From JAIVJN01 sp036732565 (lineage in GTDB: Bacteria; Acidobacteriota; Vicinamibacteria; Vicinamibacterales; UBA2999): DNA of 9,966 nt. The notes below the pieces were generated by a model. That model was not told the DNA's origin. It saw only the letters and a program-made list of their open reading frames with translations, and made no database searches. The stretch's first letter is position 1, and each line of letters starts with the position of its first letter. The position numbers and the translations under genes were made by a program. The DNA is taken from the NCBI GenBank assembly GCA_036732565.1, contig DAINCF010000258.1, positions 1-9,966 on the forward strand, in the 5' to 3' direction. This document shows positions 1 through 5,757 of the stretch, one piece after another.

Positions 1-447
1 GATCAGCGCGGGCGTGATGATGGCGAACTTCAGCTGAAAGAGCGCGAACAGGAGCAGCGGAATGGTGGGGGAGAGCGCCGCGTTGGGCGCCTCGTTGACC
101 CCACGGAACAAGAGAAAGGTGAGGGGATTGCCGACCAGGCCGCCCATGCTGTCACCAAACGCGAGGCTGAACCCGATGGCGATCCACAGCACGCTGATGA
201 CGCCCATCGCGATGAAGCACTGCAGCATCGTCGAGATGACGTTCTTCGGCGAGACCATGCCGCCGTAGAAGAACGCGAGGCCCGGCGTCATGAACAGCAC
301 CATGCTCGAGGCAACGAGCATCCACGACACGTCAGCGGCGTCGAGGCCTTCGACCGCGGTGGCGGCCGGCGGCGATTGCAACGACAACGCGAGGACCGGC
401 GCGAACGCGAGAATGGCCAGGGGGATGAACAGGTGACGCTTCGACAC
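1..447 (-). CDS. amtB: Ammonium transporter (Amt family), N-terminal part only
   Basis: This is the first 149 codons of an Amt/Mep/Rh-family ammonium channel of the inner membrane; the rest lies beyond the left edge, against a usual length of 400-450 residues. The N-terminus (about residues 5-31) is hydrophobic and signal-peptide-like and ends in a Pro/Ala-rich stretch. The family block PGLAFFYGG (residues 55-63) follows, then SPKNVIS and a membrane helix containing GFSLAFG. F137 and F141 appear to align with the periplasmic Phe gate, judged from memory of E. coli AmtB. The start is GTG at 447: a GGAGG sits at 463-459, 11 nt upstream, and there is no nearby ATG in frame. Amt genes often sit beside a PII gene (glnK/glnB). 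None lies upstream here, so any PII partner would have to be downstream, outside the window. The 5' leader is long and carries a hairpin at 495-518. Confidence 0.93.
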   Translation of the reverse strand, partial: MSKRHLFIPLAILAFAPVLALSLQSPPAATAVEGLDAADVSWMLVASSMVLFMTPGLAFFYGGMVSPKNVISTMLQCFIAMGVISVLWIAIGFSLAFGDSMGGLVGNPLTFLLFRGVNEAPNAALSPTIPLLLFALFQLKFAIITPALI

Positions 448-494
448 CGTTGGTTGAACCTCCGCTCCGACGCGGAATCGCAGGGAATACGTGA

Positions 495-518
495 CAGGGA
501 CGGGAGGCGCCGTCCCTG
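495..518. repeat. Perfect 9-bp hairpin in the amt leader
   Basis: CAGGGACGG (495-503) and CCGTCCCTG (510-518) are exact reverse complements around a 6-nt loop. On the amt transcript the hairpin lies about 50 nt before the GTG start. No T-run follows on the minus strand, so it is not a classical intrinsic terminator. It could be a leader structure or a dispersed palindrome. Confidence 0.6.
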
Positions 519-623
519 CCAAGGGCTTCGGCGGTCAGACTGGGAGCCCTCCAGGACGTTTATCGACGATCGCTGGCCAGAAGCAAAATCGAACGTCGGC
601 ATGCGATCGATGCACTACGAAGA

Positions 624-652
624 TACATAAGTCAAACGCCGCAAAATGTCAG
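624..652 (-). promoter_or_regulatory. Candidate sigma-70 promoter for amt
   Basis: On the minus strand CTGACA (652-647, one mismatch to the -35 consensus) is followed after exactly 17 bp by TATGTA (629-624), a mediocre -10. This would start transcription near 617 and give amt a leader of about 170 nt. I looked for a sigma-54 -24/-12 site, common before nitrogen genes, and found no good match. The assignment rests on motif and spacing only. Confidence 0.35.
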
Positions 653-704
653 TTCAATGCGCTGAGTGCATGGATGGCAGCTATAGATTCTCTGGTCCGT
701 CTGG

Positions 705-710
705 TACACT
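705..710 (+). promoter_or_regulatory. Extended -10 box, probable leaderless promoter
   Basis: TACACT at 705-710 is preceded directly by TGG, an extended -10 (TGn) arrangement. No convincing -35 is present. The box ends 8 nt before the ATG at 719, which puts the expected transcription start within a base or two of the start codon. No Shine-Dalgarno lies in the intervening bases. Confidence 0.5.
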
Positions 711-718
711 GTCCGCCC

Positions 719-1246
719 ATGTCGCTGTCTCCCGACGACCCGCGTCCGGCCCGACTCTGGCGCCTGATGTCCCCGGACCTCCGCATCGCCGCCGCGACGG
801 CGTTTTGGACCGATGAGCAAGCGGCGCTCGAGCGCGCCGAGGCCGTGGCGCAGATCGCCCGGCAGATCAAGTTCCGGCCGAAGAGCGTGCTGGCGCTGCC
901 GATCGAGCGCAAGGCGAAGCATCTCGCCGGCCTCGCCCAGGTCTCCGATCTCTTGGCCGCGCGCCTGCTCGTCTCGTACCATCTCGAGCATCAGCGTCCG
1001 ATGATGGGCCGCTTTCTCGACCTGCTCGGCATCGCGCACGAGGAGGGGCTGATTGCGGATGAGAGTCCCACGGCGCCGGACACCTCGACGCTCGACACCG
1101 CCGTGACCGAGCTCGCCAAGGAGTACGCAGCGGCCGATGTCTCACGCTATTTCTGGACGCTGCTCTGGCAGGATCCGGAAACGTGGGCGGGTCTGCAGGG
1201 CCGCCCGGAATTGACCGCCGACCTCGAAGAGCCAAGCAAGCCGTAG
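719..1246 (+). CDS. Hypothetical protein, 175 aa, predicted mostly alpha-helical
   Basis: I do not recognise this family. The reading frame is open back to 491, but I chose the ATG at 719 because an extended -10 lies just upstream and the extra 76 codons look like non-coding sequence, with mixed composition and no pattern. The protein has no signal peptide or membrane segment. Residues 20-110 are rich in Ala, Leu, Arg and Glu and look like a bundle of amphipathic helices. There is a basic patch around residues 51-68 (KFRPKSVLALPIERKAKH) and a later helix with HLEHQRPMMGRFLDLLG at about 88-104. Residues 115-130 are a Pro/Ser/Thr linker. A Trp/Tyr-rich C-terminal helix (about 133-160) and an acidic tail follow. 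The ferredoxin gene is next downstream on the same strand, but a long hairpin separates them. Clean coding across the ORF and a sensible start support a real gene. Its function is unknown. Confidence 0.72.
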   Translation: MSLSPDDPRPARLWRLMSPDLRIAAATAFWTDEQAALERAEAVAQIARQIKFRPKSVLALPIERKAKHLAGLAQVSDLLAARLLVSYHLEHQRPMMGRFLDLLGIAHEEGLIADESPTAPDTSTLDTAVTELAKEYAAADVSRYFWTLLWQDPETWAGLQGRPELTADLEEPSKP

Positions 1247-1253
1247 GAAGGAC

Positions 1254-1357
1254 TGGAGGCTTGGAGGCTTGGAGGCTTGGAGGTCCGCAGGCCTGAAGGC
1301 CTCTGATCCACCGTTCGAACCTTCGTACCTCCAAGCCCTCAGGCCCCCAAGCCTCCA
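1254..1357. repeat. Inverted repeat built of 8-bp units (4 per arm), possible terminator
   Basis: The left arm (1254-1285) is four tandem copies of TGGAGGCT, the last ending TC. The right arm (1357-1327, read on the minus strand) is again four units in the same phase: TGGAGGCT, TGGGGGCC, TGAGGGCT and TGGAGGT. The arms can form a stem of about 31 bp. The loop (1286-1326) contains a smaller AGGCCT...AGGCCT palindrome and a GTTCGAAC palindrome. Four T residues (1362-1365) follow the right arm and touch the ferredoxin ATG. It could end transcription of the upstream gene or fold in a shared mRNA. Confidence 0.8.
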
Positions 1358-1365
1358 GGCCTTTT

Positions 1366-1731
1366 ATGTCCCCATTCGACCGTCACATCTTCATCTGCTG
1401 CAACCAGCGCGAGCCCGGGCATCCGCGGGGCTGTTGCGATCCCGAGGCGAACGATCACCTTCAGAAGGCCTTCAAGAAGGTGCTGGCCGATCGCGGCCTC
1501 AATCGCCGCGTCCGCGCCAACCGATCAGGGTGTCTCGATCAGTGCGAGCACGGTCCGACCGTTGTTGTTTACCCCGATGGCGTATGGTACGGCGGCGTGA
1601 CCGAGGCGGACGTCGCCGAGATCGTCGACGTGCACATTGCGGGCGGGAGGCCGGTGGACCGGCTTCGTCTGGCTGACGAGTGCATCAACACGGCGACTTG
1701 TCCGCACAAACCGAGACGGCCAAAGGCTTGA
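1366..1731 (+). CDS. Thioredoxin-fold [2Fe-2S] ferredoxin
   Basis: This is a 121-residue soluble electron carrier of the thioredoxin-like [2Fe-2S] ferredoxin family (Aquifex aeolicus Fd / Clostridium pasteurianum Fd type, related to NuoE). The four cluster ligands expected for the family are visible: a Cys in FICC (C11), a Cys in the PGHPRGCC loop (C24), and C56 and C60 in GCLDQC. The strand VVVYPDGVWYGGV (66-78) is a strong family signature. The ATG at 1366 is chosen because homologues start a few residues before the first ligand and nothing upstream in frame fits. Two features are odd: Cys doublets at 11-12 and 23-24, and two extra Cys (C106, C112) in a C-terminal extension. I see no Shine-Dalgarno or promoter. 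The start codon directly follows the 8-bp-unit hairpin and its T-run. The redox partner cannot be inferred from the neighbours. Confidence 0.92.
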   Translation: MSPFDRHIFICCNQREPGHPRGCCDPEANDHLQKAFKKVLADRGLNRRVRANRSGCLDQCEHGPTVVVYPDGVWYGGVTEADVAEIVDVHIAGGRPVDRLRLADECINTATCPHKPRRPKA

Positions 1732-1826
1732 GGCTTGAGGCTTGCGACTCGAGGCTCGGGGCTGCGGCTTGCGGCCTGCGGCTCGGCTCGCGGCCTGGGG
1801 CTCGCGGCCTGGGGCTTGCGGATCGA
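1724..1826 (+). repeat. G-rich array of 7-bp units between ferredoxin and terC
   Basis: The array is about 14 degenerate copies of a heptamer that starts as AGGCTTG (three exact copies at 1724, 1731 and 1738) and drifts to GGCTCGC, GGCCTGC and GGCCTGG. The phase is kept except for one unit shortened by 2 bp near 1780-1784. The first copy overlaps the last codons of the ferredoxin, and its stop TGA (1729-1731) spans two units. Unlike the other large repeats here it has no complementary arm. It fills the region where a terC promoter would be expected. Confidence 0.75.
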
Positions 1827-1854
1827 AACCTGAGGCGCCGCCGGGAGTGAACCA

Positions 1855-2601
1855 ATGGACGCACTACTGACCTATGACGGCTTGATTGCGCTTGCGACGC
1901 TCACCGTGCTCGAGATCGTGCTCGGCGTCGACAACGTCATCTTCATCTCCATCCTCTCGGGCAAGCTCCGGAAGGAGCAGCAGCCGCGAGCGCGGCGCCT
2001 GGGCCTGTTCGCCGCGATGTTCATGCGCATCGCGCTACTGTTTTCCATCGCGTGGGTCATCGGCCTCACCGCGCCCCTCTTCGCGGTGTACGGGCATACG
2101 TTCTCGGGCCGCGATCTCATCCTCCTCGGCGGCGGCCTCTTCCTCCTGGCGAAAGCGACCCACGAGATTCACGAAAAGCTGGAGGGCGGCGAAGAGCACC
2201 ACGAGGCGCGGGTGATGCCATCGTTTGCCGGCGTGATCTTCCAAATCATGCTGCTGGACATCGTGTTCTCACTGGACTCCGTGATTACCGCCGTCGGCAT
2301 GGCCGACGATCTCATCGTCATGATCGTGGCGGTGGTGCTCGCCGTGGCCATCATGATGATCTCGGCGGATTCGGTCAGCCGGTTCGTGTCCGAGCATCCC
2401 ACCGTAAAGGTGCTGGCGCTCAGCTTCTTGATGCTGATCGGCGTGTCGCTCGTCGCCGAGGGCTTCGGGCATCACATTCCGAAGGGCTACATCTACTTCG
2501 CGATGGGGTTCTCCGTGTTCGTCGAGATGATCAACCTGCGCGTGCGCCGCGGGCACTCGGACCCAGTCAAACTCAAAGAGAAATATCCCGAGGGTGCCTA
2601 A
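1855..2601 (+). CDS. TerC family integral membrane protein (probable metal ion exporter)
   Basis: This is a full-length, 248-residue member of the TerC/YoaE-type membrane family, with about seven hydrophobic segments. The family blocks are clear: LEIVLGVDNVIFIS (19-32, with E20, D26, N27), a second acidic block LLDIVFSLDSVITAVG (133-148, with D135 and D141), and LVAEGFGHHIPKG (199-211, with E202). Members of this family have been linked to Mn2+ export and to tellurite resistance loci. A manganese or other metal role is an inference from the family. The loop at 103-119 is rich in His and Glu and could bind metal. The start at 1855 has a good Shine-Dalgarno, GGGAG at 1843-1847, 7 nt upstream. 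I see no Mn riboswitch (yybP-ykoY type). The stop overlaps that of the convergent hydrolase gene, and no other tellurite-resistance genes are nearby. Confidence 0.93.
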   Translation: MDALLTYDGLIALATLTVLEIVLGVDNVIFISILSGKLRKEQQPRARRLGLFAAMFMRIALLFSIAWVIGLTAPLFAVYGHTFSGRDLILLGGGLFLLAKATHEIHEKLEGGEEHHEARVMPSFAGVIFQIMLLDIVFSLDSVITAVGMADDLIVMIVAVVLAVAIMMISADSVSRFVSEHPTVKVLALSFLMLIGVSLVAEGFGHHIPKGYIYFAMGFSVFVEMINLRVRRGHSDPVKLKEKYPEGA

Positions 2602-3233
2602 TCGAGAGATCGCACCCACGTCGCGACGGCGTCCATGACGCCTCCGTGCACGGACTCCTGATCGACGCGCGCGGACTTCGGCACGCTGAGGGAATGGTCG
2701 CCGCCCTCGACGCCGTGCACGGTGACGTTCGGTGCCGCGCGTCGGATGTCGTCGGGACCGCCGAAGCTGTCGCGCGTGCCTTGCACGATCAGGGCCGGCG
2801 CCGTGAGGTGGGCGAAATGCGATGCGCGGTCGCCCACCTTCCCACCTGGTGGAATCAGGGGGTAGCCAAAGACGATGACGCCGCCGATCGGGGGCAGCGA
2901 GGCAGGCCAGGTCTCAGGCGCCGCCGCGAGCCGCACCGCCATCCGTCCACCCATCGACTTGCCGCCGACGAGGAGGCGACGTCCCGGGAACTGCGCGACC
3001 GCCTCCGCGGCGCCGCTGCGAAACGTCTCTTCCAACACCGGTGGGCGATCGGGCGTTCGTCGCCGCTGGGCCATGTAGGGGAAATCGAACGTCACGACGT
3101 CGACGCCGCGCGCCGACAGACCGGTCGCGTAGTTGACCATGAACGGGTGCGTCTGGCCGGCGCCGGCGCCATGAGCGAGCACGAGTAACCCCAGAGATGT
3201 CGGGGTCGCATTGGCAGGATAGGTACGAAGCAT
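2598..3233 (-). CDS. Alpha/beta hydrolase (dienelactone hydrolase-like / TEX30-KANL3-like)
   Basis: This is a compact 211-residue alpha/beta hydrolase, probably cytoplasmic since there is no signal peptide. LLVLAHGAGAG (16-26) forms the strand and oxyanion-hole loop. GGKSMGG (90-96) is the nucleophile elbow with Ser93. The acid is probably Asp155 in VQGTRD (150-155) and the base His180 in GGDHS (177-181), so the triad is complete. The fold and motifs match the short family annotated as alpha/beta hydrolase or dienelactone hydrolase-like (human TEX30/KANL3 relatives), whose substrate is generally unknown. The start at 3233 is the only ATG that leaves the first strand complete. No clear Shine-Dalgarno precedes it. 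It is divergent from the DUF5916 gene across 105 bp, and its stop overlaps that of terC. Confidence 0.9.
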   Translation of the reverse strand: MLRTYPANATPTSLGLLVLAHGAGAGQTHPFMVNYATGLSARGVDVVTFDFPYMAQRRRTPDRPPVLEETFRSGAAEAVAQFPGRRLLVGGKSMGGRMAVRLAAAPETWPASLPPIGGVIVFGYPLIPPGGKVGDRASHFAHLTAPALIVQGTRDSFGGPDDIRRAAPNVTVHGVEGGDHSLSVPKSARVDQESVHGGVMDAVATWVRSLD

Positions 3234-3288
3234 AGGCGGTGAAACGTAAGCAGATGGGCCAGGTCGAGCGTAATAGGATGACAGATCG

Positions 3289-3303
3289 TTTGGCGCGCCG
3301 AAA
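3289..3303. promoter_or_regulatory. Quasi-palindrome in the divergent hydrolase/DUF5916 spacer
   Basis: GGCGCGCC is a perfect 8-bp palindrome, flanked by TT on the left and AA on the right beyond one mismatched pair, giving 15 bp of near symmetry. It lies between the two divergent start codons and just upstream of where the -35 of the candidate DUF5916 promoter would be. It could be a regulator site, but a palindrome this short in GC-rich DNA may be chance. Confidence 0.25.
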
Positions 3304-3324
3304 GCGCCTTTGTCTTGCCTCCGT

Positions 3325-3330
3325 CATAAG
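3325..3330 (+). promoter_or_regulatory. Candidate -10 box of the DUF5916 gene
   Basis: CATAAG (4 of 6 matches to TATAAT) ends 8 nt before the ATG at 3339, the same spacing as the boxes at 705 and 6620. There is no -35 match. An AAGG within the same bases could instead act as a weak Shine-Dalgarno, so the reading is ambiguous. Confidence 0.3.
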
Positions 3331-3338
3331 GTCCCGCG

Positions 3339-5618
3339 ATGCCTTTTTCGCAGTTTTGTTCTCAGTGTTGCATACGTCCGCTGACCCGGCTGTTGGGGCT
3401 GGGTCTGATGCTGGTCGCCGACTCGGCCGCCGCCCAGATGCAGTTGAATCCCGCAGAAGGCGCCGCCGGCGGTCCGCCCTCGGCCACCGCGACGAAAGTG
3501 CCCGAGGGGCCGGCGATCGACGGCGAGATTCTCGACGACCCGGTGTGGAAGGGCGCGTCGGTGATTACGGGCTTCTGGCAAGAGCAGCCGAATGAAGGCG
3601 AGCCCGCCTCCGAGAACACCGAAGTGCGCGTCGTCTACACCGAGACCACGTTGTACGTCGGTGTGGTGTGCTACGACCGCGAGCCGGATGCGATCATCGT
3701 CTCGGACTCCCGTCGCGACGCCGCCCTCGAAGAGACCGACAGCTTCCAGATGATCTTCGACACGTATCGCGATCGGCTCAACGGATTCGTCTTCGGCACG
3801 AATCCGTCGGGCCTCGAGTACGACGGTCAGGTCACCAACGAGGGCCAGGGTGGCGGCGGTCTCGGCGGCGGGCAGACACAGCAGTCCGGATCGGGCGGTG
3901 GCTTCAATTTGAACTGGGATGGCGCGTGGGAAGTGCGTACCCAGATCACCGATCGCGGGTGGATGGCGGAGTTCGCGATTCCCTTCAAGACGCTGCGGTT
4001 CTCGGCCGGTACCGATCACATCTGGGGCCTCAACTTTCAGCGCAACATTCGGCGGAAGAACGAGCGCGCGTTCTGGGCGCCAATCCCGCGGCAGTACAGC
4101 CTGTATCGTCTTGCGCTTGCCGGATCGCTCGCCGGGCTACAAACGCCGGTCATCCGCAACCTCAAGGTGACACCGTACGTGCTCGGCAACGTGCTCAAGA
4201 GCGGCGACCGGCCGGTCGATGCGGTGCTGCTCGGCGACGTCGGCGGGGACATCAAGTACAACCTGACGCCGTCGCTCACGCTCGACGGCACGGTCAACAC
4301 CGACTTCGCGCAGGTCGAGGTCGACGATCAACAGGTCAACCTCGATCGATTCAATTTGTTCTTTCCGGAGAAGCGGCCGTTCTTCCTCGAGAACGCCGGG
4401 TTCTTCGGCGTCGGCAACCCTGGTGAAGTCGATCTGTTCTTCAGCCGGCGCATCGGGTTGAACAGCAGCGGTCAGGAGATTCCCATTCTCGCGGGCGGTC
4501 GCGTGTCGGGGAAAGCCGGGAAGTTCAACGTCGGCTTGCTGAACATGCAGACCGAAGGCGTGGAGAGCGTGGCGCCGGGCAACAATTTCGGGGTCATCCG
4601 CGTCAGCCGTGACCTGCCGAATCGCTCGTCGATCGGCGGCCTGTTCATCAATCGCCAGGGCGTCGGCGACCTCGCCTCGGACGATGACCACAATCGCACC
4701 TACGCGGTCGACGGCAAGTGGGGCGTGGGGCAGAGCACGGTGCTGTCGAGCTTTGTCGCGAAGACCGACACGCCCGGTGTGCCAGAAGACGACTACGCCT
4801 TCAACATGCGGTCGCGCACCAATCTGCAGCGCATCGATCTGGAGTTCGGCTACCAGGAGGTCGCCGACAACTTCAATCCCGAGGTCGGCTTCCTGAGTCG
4901 CCGCGGTTATCGCAAGCCCGACGGGCGCCTGATGACGCGCTTCCGTCCGAAAGACTTCCTCAAACTGCAGGAGATTCGCCCGCACTACAGCTACCGTTCG
5001 TTCTGGGGCTTCGACGACTTTCGCGAATCCGGCTATCAGCACATCGACAGCCACTGGCAGTTCAAGAACAGCTACGAAGTGCACACCGGTACGAACCTGA
5101 CTGTCGAGGGGCTGCGCCAGCCGTTCGAGATCTATCCCGGGATCTTCGTGCCCGCCGGCACCTACAAGCATCAGGAAGCGCAGCTGGTGTTCATGACCAA
5201 CCAGGGAGCACCGATCAGTCTGAACATGCAGACGACCATCGGCGGCTTTTTCGGCGGCGATCGCGTGGCGTTGAATCCCACGCTGAGGATGCGCTTGGGT
5301 GAAACCCTCACCACCGAGCTGGCCTATTCGCGCAACGACATCGACTTGCCGTGGGGTGATTTCGTCACCAATCTGATCCGCACCCGCGTGTCGTACTCGT
5401 TCACGCCCCGCACCTTCATTCAGTCGCTGGTCCAGTACAACGATCGCGCCGACCTCTGGTCGATGAACCTGCGCTTCGGGTGGCTGCAAGCCGCCAACAC
5501 CGGTCTCTTCATCGTCTACACCGACACCCACGGTCTCTACGATCTGTTCGATCGCCCCGAGCGCACGGATCGATCGCTGATCGTCAAGTTCAGTCGCATG
5601 TTCGACGTCATGCGCTGA
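3339..5618 (+). CDS. Secreted protein with CBM9-like domain and DUF5916 outer-membrane barrel
   Basis: This 759-residue protein has a signal peptide (basic n-region, hydrophobic core LLGLGLMLVA at 18-27, likely cleavage after about residue 33 near AAQ). Residues about 55-225 form a carbohydrate-binding family 9-like beta domain that begins with PAIDGEILDDPVW (58-70) and ends near WMAEFAIPFKTLRF. The rest is a DUF5916 region, whose hallmark TDFAQVEVDDQQVNLDRF (321-338), followed by a PEKRPFFLENAGFF block (343-356), is intact. The C-terminal half alternates polar and aromatic residues, as in an outer-membrane beta-barrel, and ends in an SLIVKFSRMF strand. The likely location is therefore the outer membrane. 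Members are common in Acidobacteria and Bacteroidetes, and no biochemical function is established to my knowledge. A Gly/Gln/Ser-rich insert lies at 169-188. The gene stands alone, convergent with the DUF1499 gene. Confidence 0.9.
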   Translation: MPFSQFCSQCCIRPLTRLLGLGLMLVADSAAAQMQLNPAEGAAGGPPSATATKVPEGPAIDGEILDDPVWKGASVITGFWQEQPNEGEPASENTEVRVVYTETTLYVGVVCYDREPDAIIVSDSRRDAALEETDSFQMIFDTYRDRLNGFVFGTNPSGLEYDGQVTNEGQGGGGLGGGQTQQSGSGGGFNLNWDGAWEVRTQITDRGWMAEFAIPFKTLRFSAGTDHIWGLNFQRNIRRKNERAFWAPIPRQYSLYRLALAGSLAGLQTPVIRNLKVTPYVLGNVLKSGDRPVDAVLLGDVGGDIKYNLTPSLTLDGTVNTDFAQVEVDDQQVNLDRFNLFFPEKRPFFLENAGFFGVGNPGEVDLFFSRRIGLNSSGQEIPILAGGRVSGKAGKFNVGLLNMQTEGVESVAPGNNFGVIRVSRDLPNRSSIGGLFINRQGVGDLASDDDHNRTYAVDGKWGVGQSTVLSSFVAKTDTPGVPEDDYAFNMRSRTNLQRIDLEFGYQEVADNFNPEVGFLSRRGYRKPDGRLMTRFRPKDFLKLQEIRPHYSYRSFWGFDDFRESGYQHIDSHWQFKNSYEVHTGTNLTVEGLRQPFEIYPGIFVPAGTYKHQEAQLVFMTNQGAPISLNMQTTIGGFFGGDRVALNPTLRMRLGETLTTELAYSRNDIDLPWGDFVTNLIRTRVSYSFTPRTFIQSLVQYNDRADLWSMNLRFGWLQAANTGLFIVYTDTHGLYDLFDRPERTDRSLIVKFSRMFDVMR

Positions 5619-5650
5619 CGATTCAGCCACGAAGAATTCGACGATTCATC

Positions 5651-5757
5651 GCCACGAAGGACACGAAGACACTAGCCACCCAGGCACCAAGAGTTCAGCC
5701 AGGAACACTTGGTGTCTTGGTGTCTCAGTGGCCAATCGTCTTCGCGGCCTTCGTGGC
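5651..5757. terminator. Long imperfect hairpin between convergent genes (bidirectional terminator candidate)
   Basis: GCCACGAAGG (5651-5660) is exactly complementary to 5757-5748. The pairing continues through a CGAAGAC block to CACCAAGA (5685-5692), opposite TCTTGGTG (5715-5722). The total arm is about 42 nt with a few mismatches and one bulge. An inner GTTC/GAAC pair closes the apical loop. The arms contain repeated CACGAAG words, and another GCCACGAAG lies at 5626. The last base of the right arm is part of the DUF1499 stop codon. There is no T-run of intrinsic-terminator type, so its role as a terminator is inferred from its position. Confidence 0.6.

Noticed and set aside
491..718. A 76-codon N-terminal extension of the 175-aa protein
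   Set aside because: It contains the amt leader hairpin and the candidate promoters on both strands, and its translation has no protein-like pattern.
448..720. Sigma-54 promoter for amt
   Set aside because: No TGGCAC-N5-TTGC-like pair with correct spacing on the minus strand. The near matches (for example at 583-600) have the wrong gap.
1732..1854. yybP-ykoY manganese riboswitch before terC
   Set aside because: The region is a 7-bp repeat array and shows no sign of the conserved loop sequences of that riboswitch.
2052..3188. A 378-codon plus-strand frame spanning terC and the hydrolase
   Set aside because: It is out of frame with terC and antisense to the hydrolase, both of which have intact family motifs. 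It is Arg/Gly-rich and shadow-like.
4137..5630. A 497-codon minus-strand open frame antisense to the DUF5916 gene
   Set aside because: Its translation has no recognisable domain and mirrors the codon structure of the clearly homologous plus-strand gene. Long antisense frames are expected in GC-rich DNA.
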